From Cryobacterium sp. Y50 (lineage in GTDB: Bacteria > Actinomycetota > Actinomycetes > Actinomycetales > Microbacteriaceae): DNA of 64,000 bases. Made by a program: the position numbers and the translations under genes. Under the pieces are notes generated by a model. It was given only the letters and a program-made list of their open reading frames with translations. It was not told where the DNA came from and did no database searches. The stretch covers positions 1 to 64,000 of the forward strand of contig NZ_PJJM01000086.1 in the NCBI RefSeq assembly GCF_002929805.1, read 5' to 3'. This document shows, piece by piece, positions 28,006 through 41,799 of the stretch (positions are counted from its first letter, which is position 1; each line of letters opens with the position of its first letter).

Positions 28006-28276
28006 CCGTTCCTCCGGCGCTCGCGGGCTGGGTGGCCTCGATGAGACATTCACCCAGTTCACTGTCGGTGTTTTCGAGACCGTCGGCCGCGGTGAGCAGG
28101 TTCTCGCTCAGGGTCGCGAGCTGGTCCGCCAGTTCGCCGCGACGGTAATCCCAGTTGCTGGCGAATGCGGTCACGCGGTCGGCGAGACCAGGGCGACCCA
28201 CGGCATCCGCCAAATTCTGACTCGTCGCCTTGGCCGTATCGAACTCGGTTTGAATCAGCGAGACGTCGCTCGCCAT
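27851..28276 (-). CDS. WXG100-like helical hairpin protein (3' end uncertain)
   Basis: The first 90 residues (MASDVSLIQTEFDTAKATSQ ... NWDYRRGELADQLATLSENLLTAADGLENTDSELG) form a helix-turn-helix hairpin of WXG100 type with Trp at the turn (NWDY). After about residue 92 the frame becomes Arg/His-rich and unlike a protein, and overlaps the next gene by 155 bp. A one-base shift would place a TGA over the ATG at 28005 (ATGA), the normal coupling here. So the true 3' end is probably near 28,002 and this copy may carry a frameshift. Partner of the WXG100 protein encoded upstream. Confidence 0.55.
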   Translation of the reverse strand: MASDVSLIQTEFDTAKATSQNLADAVGRPGLADRVTAFASNWDYRRGELADQLATLSENLLTAADGLENTDSELGECLIEATQPASAGGTDDPAHRLVAPGLLQRPDSGRSERRTGHRRGILERCRGHHAGRGEPARFVGL

Positions 28277-28350
28277 GTCTCGGAGCAGGGTTGTATCAAC
28301 CAGAAAATCAGACAGAGTTCTCTTTCGACCCTGTGGACTGCGATGGGGAC

Positions 28351-28647
28351 TTAGCCGCGGATAGCGTTGCCGAGCTCGGTGTCCGCGTTGCCGAGGGCGT
28401 CGGCAGCGGCGGTGAGGAACTGGCTCATACCATCAAGACCGTTGACCGCGAGGGTCGTGCCCTGGGTGAAAGCGTCATAGGCCGTCTGAAAGGCCCCCGA
28501 GGCGGAATCGGTCACGAAACCGGAGCCGACCAGGTTGTTCACGAGCGTCTGCAGCTCGCCGAGCTTGGTGATGAGGTCTTCCTTACCGGAACTCAGACGA
28601 CCAGCGGCATCGGTCATGTCGGAATAAGTCACGTTGAGATTGGCCAT
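28351..28647 (-). CDS. WXG100-family ESX protein without the Trp
   Basis: 98 residues, start MANLNVTYSDMTDAAGRL. Two amphipathic helices flank a central turn (VGSGFVTDSASGAFQTAY) where the W-x-G of the family would stand; here Phe replaces Trp. The C-terminal helix ends DTELGNAIRG. Size and pattern are those of small type VII secreted proteins that dimerise and carry the export signal. The gene lies 376 bp after the FHA-FtsK ATPase gene and has its own promoter-like region (site C). Confidence 0.85.
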   Translation of the reverse strand: MANLNVTYSDMTDAAGRLSSGKEDLITKLGELQTLVNNLVGSGFVTDSASGAFQTAYDAFTQGTTLAVNGLDGMSQFLTAAADALGNADTELGNAIRG

Positions 28648-28692
28648 GGTGTCCCCCAGAGGTTTGAGCCCGAACGGGCTGCGTGTGGTCCT

Positions 28693-28730
28693 AACCTAAT
28701 GGCTATACCCCGAAAGGGGCTAATGGGGGT
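28693..28730 (-). promoter_or_regulatory. WXG100 promoter region with CCCC/GGGG palindrome (site C)
   Basis: On the minus strand ACCCCC is followed by CCCC-TTTC-GGGG (28719-28708) and, nine bases on, TAGGTT (28698-28693) as a -10-like box about 45 bp before the ATG. The order GGGGTA then TAGGTT with short spacing closely matches the pilA upstream region. Confidence 0.5.
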
Positions 28731-29023
28731 GAACTCTCGGTCTAGACGCAGCGCCGGTTTGCAGTCGTTCTCATCGAGCTCGCCGACACCCTGCCCGTTT
28801 CGCTGGTCGAGGCGGGAGGAACGAGCGATCGAGACCTACCCCTTTTCGTTGCTCGAGCTTGCTGACACCGCCCTCCGCCTGCGGTGCACGGGCGAACTGC
28901 GCACCTTCAGCCAGTTGCGGGCCGATGTCGCCGTCGATCTCCTCGCCCCGGGTGTCAGCGTTCTCGGAGACCGCCTCAGGAGCCCGACTGGCGAGGGCTG
29001 ATTGTCAGTGCAGGGGCCAGCAG
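28731..29023. other. gap between EssC-type gene and WXG100 gene; possible dispersed repeat
   Basis: A plus-strand frame is open across this region but has no clear start signal or family. Positions about 28,799-28,835 contain GCTGGTCGAG ... TCGAGACC, a repeat-like sequence of the kind also seen at 60-105. I see no convincing gene on either strand. Confidence 0.3.
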
Positions 29024-32000
29024 CTACTCCACGAGCGGAAGCTGCACCCGCACGACCTTTCCGCTGGCCACCATCATGCCGCGACCGGGCGGAAACTCGG
29101 CACGGTTCAGTCGCGGCAGCGGCGTCTTCAGCAGAATGTCACCCTCGATGGTGTCGGGCTGCAACAGCAGGCCGCGCCTCGTGTTCTTCATCTCGGCGAA
29201 CAGCGGCCAAGAGGAGTTCCACGACGCGGTTTCACCGTCGGCGACCAGAAAATGGTCACTGCGCTTGACCTGTTTGATGAGTTCAACCAGCACAGCATCG
29301 GCCGGGGTCTGCAGAAAGTCCGCGAGGTTTTCGACGACGATCGCCATGCGCGGGGTGGCCAGGTCGGCGCTCACCGCCTTGGTCAGCTCTTTGGCCAGTT
29401 CCACGGCCTCGACGATGGTCGTGGCCGTGCTGACCCAGCCGGGCAGACCGGCCAGTCCTGACCGCGCATTGCCGATGTAATACCGCGCGACCGTCGGGTC
29501 AAACCGCTCGAAGGCGTGCATGAGGGCGCGCAGCGCAGTGCTTCGCCCGCTGGCCGGGGGGCCAGACAACAACAGCGTGCCGCGCGGCTCAAAACCGACC
29601 GCGGCGAGCGTCTCATCGCTCAGACCCAGCGTCGGCTGGGACTTGACCCGGTCAGGAAGCTCGGTGGCGGGATAGTCGCGGGACAGGCTGCCGATGGGCA
29701 GCGCGGCCTGGATCCCCTCTGCCCGCAACGATGCGGCCAGCACGCGCACGGCGGCCGCCTGCTCCGCGGCTACGGCGGAACCGCCCCAGACCGCGATTTG
29801 AGTTTCCAGATCGTCGAAAATTGCGCGGCCCGGTGCCGACTTCGCATTCAGAATGTCGCCGGGCACGTCGAGCAGGTTGTAGCCGGTATCGTCGGCGAGC
29901 CGTAGGACCACACGACGTTGCACGCTCGAGCGCACGGAGCTCGGCACCGAGCCGGAGCGGTCGGCGGTGAAAGCCACGTGGATTCCCAGCTGACGACCAT
30001 CCGAGAGGATGCTGCGGAATACGTCGTACCAGTTCGACCGGCCGCTCGCGACCTCCCAATCTTCCCGAAAGGCCGCGAACCCGTCGATGAGCAGCAGGAT
30101 ACGCGGCTCGTTCGGACGGTTCGCCAGCGCGCGGTACTCGGCGATGGTTGACGCGGTGGCCTCGGCGAAGCGGTTGCCGCGCGATTCGAGTTCGGCCTTG
30201 AGCAGTCGGAACAGGCGAATGATGCGTTCTGTGTCGTCGCCGCCGATGATGCTGCCCACATGCGGCAGCGGTTCGAGCATGCGCAGGCTGCCGGCGGCGA
30301 AGTCGAGGCCGTAAACCGCGACGGGCCCGCCCGCTCTCGTGCTGCCGGCCGCGATCGCCAGGGTACGCAGGGCGACGCTCTTGCCGGATCCACCGGTGCC
30401 GTAGATGCCGATGTGTCCGTCGACATCAGGCAGAAAACAGACCGGGCGCTGCTTTTGCTCGGTTGGCGCGTCGGCCAGGCCCAGCGCGAGGACAGCATCC
30501 GTTTGGGTCACAATGGGTGCCAGGTCGCACAGAAACGGCAGTTCGTCGAGCCAGGGCCGTCGCGGCGCGGGAATCTGCGCCGAACCAGCCGCTCCGACGA
30601 GGGCGGCGACGAGCTTCTGCTGGTCAGTCGGGCCGAGCTCGCGCTCCTGCCCGGCGAGCGGGTCACTCGGCGGTTCCCACGCGGTTTCCCCGCCGAAGCG
30701 CAGTTCGGCGATGCCGATTTCGGCGTTCTCGGGTTCGCGGGAGGTCCAGCCGCCGGCGTACCCAGACTGGAACTGCTGCAGCCGGCCCGGACCGGTCTTG
30801 GCAATGCCGCGGCCGGGGAGGCCAGGGTCGAAGTGTGCGGCATCCTTGACTCCGACGACGTCGTTGCTGTCGGATTCATCGGCCATGCGCAGTGCGACGC
30901 GCAGGTTGGTGTTGGCCCGCAGGTTGTCTTTGATGACGCCGGCGGGGCGCTGCGTGGCCATGATCAAGTGGATGCCGAGCGAACGGCCACGCTGGGCTAT
31001 GTCGACGACGCCGTCGACGAACTCGGGCACCTCGCTTACCAGTGCTGCGAATTCGTCGATGACGAGCACGAGAGCCGGCGGGCTGTCCGGGTCGCCGCGC
31101 TTCTCGAGCTCGATCAGGTCTTTGGCTTTTTTGGAATTGAGCAAGTGTTCCCGGTAACGCAGTTCGGCGCGCAGGCTGGTGAGAGCCCGGCGCACCAGGT
31201 GGGGGCTCAGGTCGGTGACCAGGCCGACACAGTGCGGCAGCGAGACGCAATCGGCGAATGCCGAACCGCCCTTGTAGTCAACGAACAGAAAGGTGACCCG
31301 GTCCGGGCTGTACTCGGTGGCCATGCCGAGTACCCAAGCCTGCAGAAATTCGCTCTTGCCGGCACCGGTCGTGCCGCCGACCAGCGCGTGCGGGCCCTGG
31401 GTGCGCACGTCGAGGTGCATCGCCTGCACGCCGGTGGACCCGACGATCGCCCGCAGGGTTCCGGCGCGTTTGGAGTGCGGCACCGCTCCGGGGGTGCGGT
31501 CATGCATGGAGGCGTTCTGCCGCCATCGGTCGATGACGGCATCGTGCGCCTCGACCAGGTCGTGGCCGAGCAGGGTGACCATCGAGACCGAGCGCGGCAG
31601 GTCGCTCGAGTCGGCGATGAGGGCACCGGCGTCGATGACCGGGGCCAAACGACGCGCGAAGTGCAGGGCCGTGGCGGAGTCGACCGACTCGACCGCGACA
31701 TCCGTTACGGTCTCACCGAACCGCACGAACGAGACGGTGCCGAGCCCGGTGCTCTCGTCGATTTCGACGGCGGTGCGGCAGACAGCGGGCAAGGCTGCTA
31801 CCGTGCGGGCGATCCAGACTGGGTAGACGCCGGCATCCGCACCGTTTTCGGCGAGCTGCACGAGCCTGGAGCGATCGACGGCGACATCGTCGGCGATGAC
31901 CACGATGATCGCCGGAATGGGCGATTTCGTGCCCTCGCCGGTGTAACTCGACCCGACTTCTTCGCCGCGCTCGAGCGCCGCACGCTCCTGCTCCATAGCG

Positions 32001-33514
32001 CCGCGCCGCGCCGATTTCTTGGATTTCTGCCTCTCTGCAATGACCTCTTCCAGTGCGGCGAGAACGGATGCGGCGCTCGACGCGCTGTCAGCCAGGTGGC
32101 CGCCCGCGAGTGGACTCTGCGGCGAGGAGGTGTGCGGCAGCCATTTGAGCCACTCGAGCTCGCTCGACCAGTGCGGTGTAACGAGCGAGGCAACGGCGAG
32201 CTCGGCCGGTGAGTGCAGCGCGGTCAGCTGCACCAACAGGGAGTTGACTGTGCCCGTGCAGGCGGCAGCGCTGCCGGCCACGCCGAGGGCCCCGGCATCG
32301 AACAGGTTGTCGATGAGCGGAACCTGATCCACCGTGGCGTGCTCGGTGATGACAGCGTCGAGCCGCTCCTGAAATTCGGGCAGCAGTTCGCCGCGCAGAG
32401 AGGCATCGACCGTGTTACGAGAGCGCATGGTGCCAAGGCCGAGCCGCACGTTGAGGAAGGACCAGTGCTCGGGCCGTCGGGTCCACATGAGCGGTCCGCG
32501 CTCGAGCGACTCGGTCAGCGCTTCGACGGTGGACGGCGATTCGCCGAGGCGGGCCTGCTGCTCCAGGGCGCGTTCGGTGAACAGCTGCGCGCGGAGCGCG
32601 GCCAGGCGGGTGTCGAACCGGCCGATCGAGCGTTTCAGCAGGCGTTTGTCCTTGGAGCGGTTCATGAAGAAGTTGCCGATGAGCATCATCGGGCTCATCA
32701 ACACGAACAGCAGCGCCGCTGGACGGTCGAAAATGAGCCACATACTCACACCGAGCAGCACCGGCGCGACCATGGCCAGCCAGGGAAACGGCTGGTCGTC
32801 TTTCTCGGTCGGCACCTCGGGCGCTGCGAATTCCTGACCCGCGTAGCGCCCTTCCACTCGCGGTGAGCGGTTGAAGTAGACCGGGCCGTCACGGTGTTCG
32901 TCTCCGGTCGCGGCCACGGTCTCGACGACTGTGATGCGCAGCTCGGTGTCACCGATCTGCACAGTCTCGCCCTGCTCGATGCGCAGCCGGGTGACCAGCC
33001 CGCCGTCCACGACGACGCCGTTAGCCGAGCCGAGATCGACGAGATCGATGCCGGCGGCGACTTCGAGGCGCACGTGACGTTTAGAGACGAGTTTGTCGCT
33101 GAGCACCACGTCGCAGTCGGGCCCGCGACCGATGATGGTCGACCCGCGGCCGAGGGCGATCTGTGCTCCAGCATCCGGGCCGGTCAACACGTGGATGACG
33201 GCCAGGGTCGGGGCGCCGCCGTGCTCCTCGGAGACATAGAAGGTCTCGGAATCGGCGAGCGCGACGCTCGCGCCGGAGCCGACCCAGTCCTCGCCGATCA
33301 GGGCATCGGGCGGCAGCAGCAACCAGTCGGTGCCGCCGGGAGCGACCGTGCGCAGCGTGAGCGGCTGGTCGGCGGCACCGGGCATGAGTGGCGAGCGCGG
33401 ATCGACCCGGGCGATGGTGCCGGCCACGTCGGAAATGCTTGCCGCGGCATCCGTTGTAACGACGATGTCGTCGTTCTGACCGTTGGACCGGGCCAACGTA
33501 ACTTTCAACCGCAC
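29024..33514 (-). CDS. essC: FHA-FtsK/SpoIIIE type VII secretion ATPase (EssC/EccC)
   Basis: This is the motor of type VII secretion, which recognises WXG100 substrates. Seen, from the GTG at 33514 (VRLKVTLARSNGQNDD, GGGGG before it): N-terminal ubiquitin-like region; FHA domain (IIGRGPDCD, SKRHVRLE, SANGVVVDG, about 110-195); two membrane helices (FPWLAMVAPVLLGVSMWLIF and following); then three FtsK-like ATPase domains. D1 is intact: GGTTGAGKSEF and LVIDEFAAL. D2 has GTGGSGKS and LLLIDGFAAF; D3 has GPPASGRSTAL. 1496 residues. An ATG 30 bp upstream is an alternative start. Other core genes (EccB/D/E, MycP, EsaA) are not in the window, as expected for a minimal EssC-type system. Confidence 0.93.
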   Translation of the reverse strand: MRLKVTLARSNGQNDDIVVTTDAAASISDVAGTIARVDPRSPLMPGAADQPLTLRTVAPGGTDWLLLPPDALIGEDWVGSGASVALADSETFYVSEEHGGAPTLAVIHVLTGPDAGAQIALGRGSTIIGRGPDCDVVLSDKLVSKRHVRLEVAAGIDLVDLGSANGVVVDGGLVTRLRIEQGETVQIGDTELRITVVETVAATGDEHRDGPVYFNRSPRVEGRYAGQEFAAPEVPTEKDDQPFPWLAMVAPVLLGVSMWLIFDRPAALLFVLMSPMMLIGNFFMNRSKDKRLLKRSIGRFDTRLAALRAQLFTERALEQQARLGESPSTVEALTESLERGPLMWTRRPEHWSFLNVRLGLGTMRSRNTVDASLRGELLPEFQERLDAVITEHATVDQVPLIDNLFDAGALGVAGSAAACTGTVNSLLVQLTALHSPAELAVASLVTPHWSSELEWLKWLPHTSSPQSPLAGGHLADSASSAASVLAALEEVIAERQKSKKSARRGAMEQERAALERGEEVGSSYTGEGTKSPIPAIIVVIADDVAVDRSRLVQLAENGADAGVYPVWIARTVAALPAVCRTAVEIDESTGLGTVSFVRFGETVTDVAVESVDSATALHFARRLAPVIDAGALIADSSDLPRSVSMVTLLGHDLVEAHDAVIDRWRQNASMHDRTPGAVPHSKRAGTLRAIVGSTGVQAMHLDVRTQGPHALVGGTTGAGKSEFLQAWVLGMATEYSPDRVTFLFVDYKGGSAFADCVSLPHCVGLVTDLSPHLVRRALTSLRAELRYREHLLNSKKAKDLIELEKRGDPDSPPALVLVIDEFAALVSEVPEFVDGVVDIAQRGRSLGIHLIMATQRPAGVIKDNLRANTNLRVALRMADESDSNDVVGVKDAAHFDPGLPGRGIAKTGPGRLQQFQSGYAGGWTSREPENAEIGIAELRFGGETAWEPPSDPLAGQERELGPTDQQKLVAALVGAAGSAQIPAPRRPWLDELPFLCDLAPIVTQTDAVLALGLADAPTEQKQRPVCFLPDVDGHIGIYGTGGSGKSVALRTLAIAAGSTRAGGPVAVYGLDFAAGSLRMLEPLPHVGSIIGGDDTERIIRLFRLLKAELESRGNRFAEATASTIAEYRALANRPNEPRILLLIDGFAAFREDWEVASGRSNWYDVFRSILSDGRQLGIHVAFTADRSGSVPSSVRSSVQRRVVLRLADDTGYNLLDVPGDILNAKSAPGRAIFDDLETQIAVWGGSAVAAEQAAAVRVLAASLRAEGIQAALPIGSLSRDYPATELPDRVKSQPTLGLSDETLAAVGFEPRGTLLLSGPPASGRSTALRALMHAFERFDPTVARYYIGNARSGLAGLPGWVSTATTIVEAVELAKELTKAVSADLATPRMAIVVENLADFLQTPADAVLVELIKQVKRSDHFLVADGETASWNSSWPLFAEMKNTRRGLLLQPDTIEGDILLKTPLPRLNRAEFPPGRGMMVASGKVVRVQLPLVE

Positions 33515-33534
33515 GTGAGCCCCCAGGTTCGAGT

Positions 33535-33831
33535 TCAGGCGCATCGGCGATAAACCCGTGCTCCGAGCGTACCCCGGGCGCGCTGCGAACCCGTGCTCGG
33601 TGACCGGTGCCCTGAGTCGTAAGGTGGGCCCGGCGGCAAACGGAGGGTCAGCGGTCCGAGGTTGGTCGCTTCGGTCGTGCTGCGCACGTTCCCTTCGATT
33701 CCCAACGAGCTCATCAGTACGCCGCCGATGATCGCAAGCACGACGACAGCAAAACCTAGATAAACCAGGAGTTCGATCAGGGTGATTGCCGATTCCGCCT
33801 CTGTCACAGGGGATCGCGCACTGTCGGTCAC
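33535..33831 (-). pseudogene. stranded prepilin (PilW-like) fragment
   Basis: From a GTG at 33831 the frame gives a short leader and then ITLIELLVYLGFAVVVLAII, a prepilin cleavage/helix signal, plus SSLGIEGNVRSTTEATN, which aligns with the same part of the PilW-like gene at 4959 (RDVVSSTEGAN). After that the frame turns Pro/Arg-rich and ends, with none of the C-terminal pilin domain. It lies between the rpoC terminator and the EssC-type gene, away from the pil operon. Most likely a truncated minor pilin gene; the first part could still be expressed. Confidence 0.55.
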
Positions 33832-33906
33832 GGGGCATCCAGCGGAATGAGGGTTTCGGCGGCGGCTAGCCCCGGGCATCCACTTGCCAGGTCGTGCACG
33901 TTAACG

Positions 33907-33940
33907 ACGGATGGCCCCTGCCGAAGCAGGGGCCATCCGT
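33907..33940 (-). terminator. rpoBC terminator hairpin
   Basis: A perfect 15 bp stem, ACGGATGGCCCCTGC (33907-33921) and its complement (33926-33940), closed by a 4-base loop that reads TTCG on the minus strand. It lies 17 bp beyond the rpoC stop. There is no long T-run, which is common in actinobacteria. Confidence 0.85.
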
Positions 33941-33956
33941 TTAGAACGGGTGGGTA

Positions 33957-37880
<3,924 letters not shown>

Positions 37881-37922
37881 TTTCTCTCCTTGGAAAGTTT
37901 TCGAAGTTTCTTTGGACCGGGC

Positions 37923-40900
37923 TTAGATGTCGTCGATGGACGACGACTCAAACCGGGTGGAAATGTTGATGCCGAGTTCTTCCGCAGCACGGAACACCTC
38001 GTCATCCGTGTCGCGCAGGCTGACTGCGGTGCCATCGGCCGAGAGTACCTCGACGTTCAAGCAGAGCGACTGCATTTCCTTGATAAGAACCTTGAAGCTC
38101 TCGGGAATGCCGGGTTCCTGAATGTTCTCGCCCTTGACGATGGCTTCGTACACCTTGACGCGGCCGAGGATATCGTCGCTCTTGATGGTCAGGAGTTCCT
38201 GTAGGGCATAAGCGGCTCCATATGCTTCGAGCGCCCACACCTCCATCTCACCGAAACGCTGTCCACCGAACTGCGCCTTACCACCCAGCGGCTGCTGCGT
38301 GATCATGGAGTACGGGCCGGTCGAGCGAGCGTGGATCTTGTCGTCGACGAGGTGGTGGAGCTTCAGGATGTACATGTATCCAACGGACACCGGCATCGGG
38401 AACGGTTCGCCGGAGCGACCGTCGAAGAGCTGGGTCTTTCCGGTGGAACCGATGAGGCGTTCGCCGTCGCGGGTCAGGGTCGTGGAGTCCAGGAGACCCT
38501 CGATCTCGATCTCGAGCGCACCGTCGAATACCGGGGTGGCGACCTTCGTGCCGGGGGCGGCGCTGAAGGCGTGCTCCGGAAGACGAGCAGCCCATTTCGG
38601 CTTGCCCTCGACGTCCCAGCCCTGCTTCGCAATCCAGCCGAGGTGCGTTTCGAGCACCTGGCCGAAGTTCATGCGACCGGGGATACCGAGCGGGTTGAGG
38701 ATGATGTCAACCGGGGTTCCGTCGGCGAGGAACGGCATGTCCTCGATCGGCAGAATACGGGAGATAACACCCTTGTTGCCGTGACGGCCGGCGAGCTTGT
38801 CACCCTCGGTGATCTTGCGCTTCTGAGCGATGAACACGACCACGCGCTGGTTGACGCCCGAGCCGAGCTCGTCGTCGCCGTCCTGCGAGTCGAACACCTT
38901 GACACCGATAATGGTGCCGCGCTCACCGTGGGGAACCTTGAGCGAGGTGTCGCGAACTTCGCGGCTCTTCTCGTTGAAGATGGCGCGCAGCAGGCGCTCC
39001 TCGGCAGACAGCTCGGTCTCGCCCTTCGGCGTGACCTTGCCGACGAGGATATCGCCGGGGCGAACCTCGGCTCCGATGCGAATGATGCCACGCTCGTCGA
39101 GGTCGGCGAGGAAGTCCGGAGACACGTTGGGAAGGTCGCGAGTGATCTCTTCCTTACCCAGCTTGGTGTCGCGGGCATCCACTTCGTACTCTTCGATGTG
39201 AATCGAGGAGAGGGTGTCGTCCTTGACCAGGTTCTGGCTCAGGATGATCGCGTCCTCGAAGTTGTAGCCTTCCCACGGCATGAATGCCACGAGCAGGTTC
39301 TTTCCGAGGGCGAGTTCTCCCTGGTCGGTGGCGGGTCCGTCGGCGATAACCTCGCCGGCTTCGATGCGCTCACCGGCGTTGACGATCACGCGGTGGTTAA
39401 AGCTCGTGCCTTGGTTGGAGCGCGAGAACTTGCGTAGGTAGTAGTCCTGCGTGCCGCCCTCATCGAGCTGGATGGTGACGACATCAGCCGACACCTCGGA
39501 GACCACACCGGGCTTCAGCGCGGTGAGCACGTCACCGGCGTCGATAGCCGTGTAGACCTCCATGCCGGTTCCGACGAGCGGGCTGTCGCTGAGCAGCAGC
39601 GGCACCGCCTGACGCTGCATGTTGGCACCCATGAGCGCACGGTTTGCATCGTCGTGCTCGAGGAACGGGATGAGGCTGGTCGCGACCGACACCATCTGGC
39701 GCGGCGAGACATCCATGTAGCCGATGTCTTCAGCGGGAACGAGGTCGACCTCGCCACCCTTCTTACGAGCAAGCACGCGGGTCTCGGCGAAGTGCGAGTC
39801 CTTGGTCAGTGGCGCGTTGGCCTGGGCGACGATGAAGTCGTCCTCTTCGCTCGCGGTGAGGTAGTCGATCGTCTCGGTGACCTTGTTGTTCAGCACACGA
39901 CGGTACGGCGTCTCGATGAATCCGAACGCATTGATCTGCGCGAACGAGGCGAGCGAACCGATCAGGCCGATGTTCGGGCCCTCAGGAGTCTCGATGGGAC
40001 ACATGCGGCCGTAGTGCGAGGGGTGAACGTCTCGCACCTCGACGCCGGCGCGGTCACGGGACAATCCACCCGGGCCCAGCGCGGACAGGCGACGCTTGTG
40101 CGTGAGGCCTGCGAGCGGGTTGTTCTGGTCCATGAACTGCGAGAGCTGCGACGTGCCGAAGAACTCCTTGATCGCGGCGACGACAGGGCGCACGTTGATC
40201 AAGGTCTGCGGGGTGATCGCTTCGATGTCCTGCGTGGTCATGCGCTCGCGAACGACGCGCTCCATGCGGGACAGACCGGTACGCACCTGATTCTGGATGA
40301 GCTCGCCAACAGCACGGATCCGACGGTTACCGAAGTGGTCGATGTCGTCGATGTCGATGTTAATGTCGGTCATCTTGCCGTCGCGCAGACCCGGAAGGGT
40401 GGTCTGGTTGTCGTGCAGTGCCACGAGGTACTTGATGGTGGCCAGGATGTCTGTCAGCGTCAGTACGGAGTCACTCAGCGGAGCTTCGAGGCCGAGCTTG
40501 CGGTTGATCTTGTAACGACCAACCTTGGCCAGATCGTAGCGCTTGGAGTTGAAGAAGAAGTTGTCGAGCAGCGCACGCGCAGCCTCGGCGGCAACCTGCT
40601 CGCCGGGCCGAAGCTTGCGGTAGATGTCCTTGAGGGCTTCTTCCTTGGTGAGGATGTTGTCCTTCTCGAGGGTGAGCTCGATGGACGCGTAGCCCTTGAA
40701 CTCTTCGAGAATCTGCTCGCTGGTGAGGCCGAGAGCCTTCAGGAACACGGTCACGGACTGCTTGCGTTTGCGGTCGATGCGCACGCCAACTTGGTCGCGC
40801 TTGTCGATCTCGAATTCAAGCCAAGCACCACGGCTCGGGATGACACGGGCGGAGTAGATGTCCTTGTCAGACGTCTTCTCCTGCTCACGGTTGAAGTACA

Positions 40901-41414
40901 CGCCCGGGGAACGCACCAGCTGCGACACGACGACACGCTCGGTGCCGTTGATCACGAAGGTGCCCTTGGGGGTCATCAACGGGAAGTCGCCCATGAACAC
41001 GGTCTGAGTCTTGATCTCACCGGTGAGGTGGTTCATGAACTCAGCATTCACGTAGAGGGGTGCAGAGTAGGTCTTACCCTTTTCCTTGCACTCGTCAATG
41101 GTGTACTTCTCCGGCTCGAGCTCCGGGTTGGTGAAGGACAACTGCATCGTTTCGCCGAGGTCCTCGATGGGAGAGATCTCCTCGAAGATCTCATCGAGCC
41201 CGGTGCGATTCGGCAGGTCCTGGCGTCCGGCAGCTTGGGCTTCGGCGATGCGAGCCTTCCAGATGTCGTTGCCGACGAGCCAGTCGAAGCTCTCGGTCTG
41301 CAAAGCAAGCAGATCCGGAACGTTCAAGTGGTCGCTGATCTTTGCGAACGACAGACGCTCGTGCGAGCGGCCGTTCTTGGGTGAGTTGGTGGTTGCGTTG
41401 CGCGCAGCAGCCAA
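37923..41414 (-). CDS. rpoB: RNA polymerase beta subunit
   Basis: 1163 residues. The rifampicin region (about residues 419-450) reads [26 protein letters not shown]; the residues most often changed in resistance (Asp516, His526, Ser531 in E. coli numbering) are the sensitive type, while position 522 is Ala instead of Ser, apparently natural variation. [18 protein letters not shown] and [14 protein letters not shown] are intact. The start is TTG at 41414 with GGAGG 8 nt before it. It has its own promoter about 150 bp upstream; no ribosomal protein gene precedes it in this window. Confidence 0.99.
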   Translation of the reverse strand: MAAARNATTNSPKNGRSHERLSFAKISDHLNVPDLLALQTESFDWLVGNDIWKARIAEAQAAGRQDLPNRTGLDEIFEEISPIEDLGETMQLSFTNPELEPEKYTIDECKEKGKTYSAPLYVNAEFMNHLTGEIKTQTVFMGDFPLMTPKGTFVINGTERVVVSQLVRSPGVYFNREQEKTSDKDIYSARVIPSRGAWLEFEIDKRDQVGVRIDRKRKQSVTVFLKALGLTSEQILEEFKGYASIELTLEKDNILTKEEALKDIYRKLRPGEQVAAEAARALLDNFFFNSKRYDLAKVGRYKINRKLGLEAPLSDSVLTLTDILATIKYLVALHDNQTTLPGLRDGKMTDINIDIDDIDHFGNRRIRAVGELIQNQVRTGLSRMERVVRERMTTQDIEAITPQTLINVRPVVAAIKEFFGTSQLSQFMDQNNPLAGLTHKRRLSALGPGGLSRDRAGVEVRDVHPSHYGRMCPIETPEGPNIGLIGSLASFAQINAFGFIETPYRRVLNNKVTETIDYLTASEEDDFIVAQANAPLTKDSHFAETRVLARKKGGEVDLVPAEDIGYMDVSPRQMVSVATSLIPFLEHDDANRALMGANMQRQAVPLLLSDSPLVGTGMEVYTAIDAGDVLTALKPGVVSEVSADVVTIQLDEGGTQDYYLRKFSRSNQGTSFNHRVIVNAGERIEAGEVIADGPATDQGELALGKNLLVAFMPWEGYNFEDAIILSQNLVKDDTLSSIHIEEYEVDARDTKLGKEEITRDLPNVSPDFLADLDERGIIRIGAEVRPGDILVGKVTPKGETELSAEERLLRAIFNEKSREVRDTSLKVPHGERGTIIGVKVFDSQDGDDELGSGVNQRVVVFIAQKRKITEGDKLAGRHGNKGVISRILPIEDMPFLADGTPVDIILNPLGIPGRMNFGQVLETHLGWIAKQGWDVEGKPKWAARLPEHAFSAAPGTKVATPVFDGALEIEIEGLLDSTTLTRDGERLIGSTGKTQLFDGRSGEPFPMPVSVGYMYILKLHHLVDDKIHARSTGPYSMITQQPLGGKAQFGGQRFGEMEVWALEAYGAAYALQELLTIKSDDILGRVKVYEAIVKGENIQEPGIPESFKVLIKEMQSLCLNVEVLSADGTAVSLRDTDDEVFRAAEELGINISTRFESSSIDDI

Positions 41415-41564
41415 GGAAATAACCTCCGTGGACCCCGTCAGGTCTAGTTACTGTTATTGGTGATGACTCCGCAGACCCTCATAAGAGGTGTGCCTCAAGG
41501 TGGCTTGAACACGCAAAGCCGACCGCAATATGAAGGCATAGTTTGTCTGGGAGCGCAAGGATCA

Positions 41565-41593
41565 ACTATATGCCCCCATTCGCGTCATGTCCA
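41565..41593 (-). promoter_or_regulatory. rpoB promoter
   Basis: On the minus strand TGGACA (41593-41588) and TATAGT (41570-41565) are separated by exactly 17 bp, a good sigma-70/SigA-type promoter. Transcription would begin near 41,558, giving a leader of about 145 nt before the TTG start of rpoB. Confidence 0.65.
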
Positions 41594-41648
41594 CCCAATT
41601 GTTGCAAATCTGCAAACTCTCAGGTATAACACCCTCTTTTTCATCCCA

Positions 41649-41692
41649 CGCCGCTTCTTCGCCGCTTCTTCGCCGATTCTTCGCCGATTCTC
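41649..41692 (+). repeat. four tandem 11 bp units
   Basis: Four units in a row: CGCCGCTTCTT twice, then CGCCGATTCTT and CGCCGATTCTC. They lie in the 385 bp gap between the divergent rpoB and spermidine-synthase-like genes, next to a long inverted repeat. Confidence 0.85.
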
Positions 41693-41750
41693 GCGGAAGC
41701 GGGTACGCGGTTGGTTCACGAGGCTGAGCCAACCGTTTACCCGCTTTCGC
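41693..41750. repeat. long inverted repeat between rpoB and the divergent gene
   Basis: Arms 41693-41714 (GCGGAAGCGGGTACGCGGTTGG) and 41729-41750 match over 22 bp with three mismatches and extend inward with one wobble. It lies 50 bp before the plus-strand gene at 41800 and about 100 bp beyond the rpoB promoter. It could be a leader hairpin, a terminator or a dispersed palindrome; I see no T-run. Confidence 0.75.
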
Positions 41751-41799
41751 GAAACGAATGCTGCGGCGTGGGCACGCTGACAAGGCGCAGACTAGGACG

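Noticed and set aside
30260..32212. 650-codon open frame on the plus strand
   Set aside because: It is antisense to the EssC-type gene; composition is Gly/Asp/Arg-rich with no recognisable family and no ribosome site, a shadow of GC-rich coding sequence.
40085..40165. Ala in place of Ser at the position equal to E. coli RpoB 522 as a rifampicin-resistance mutation
   Set aside because: The main resistance positions are of the sensitive type and the neighbouring sequence is typical for actinobacteria; natural variation is more likely.
39654..41384. 576-codon open frame opposite rpoB
   Set aside because: Shadow of rpoB; Val/Leu/Asp/Glu-rich reading typical of an antisense frame.
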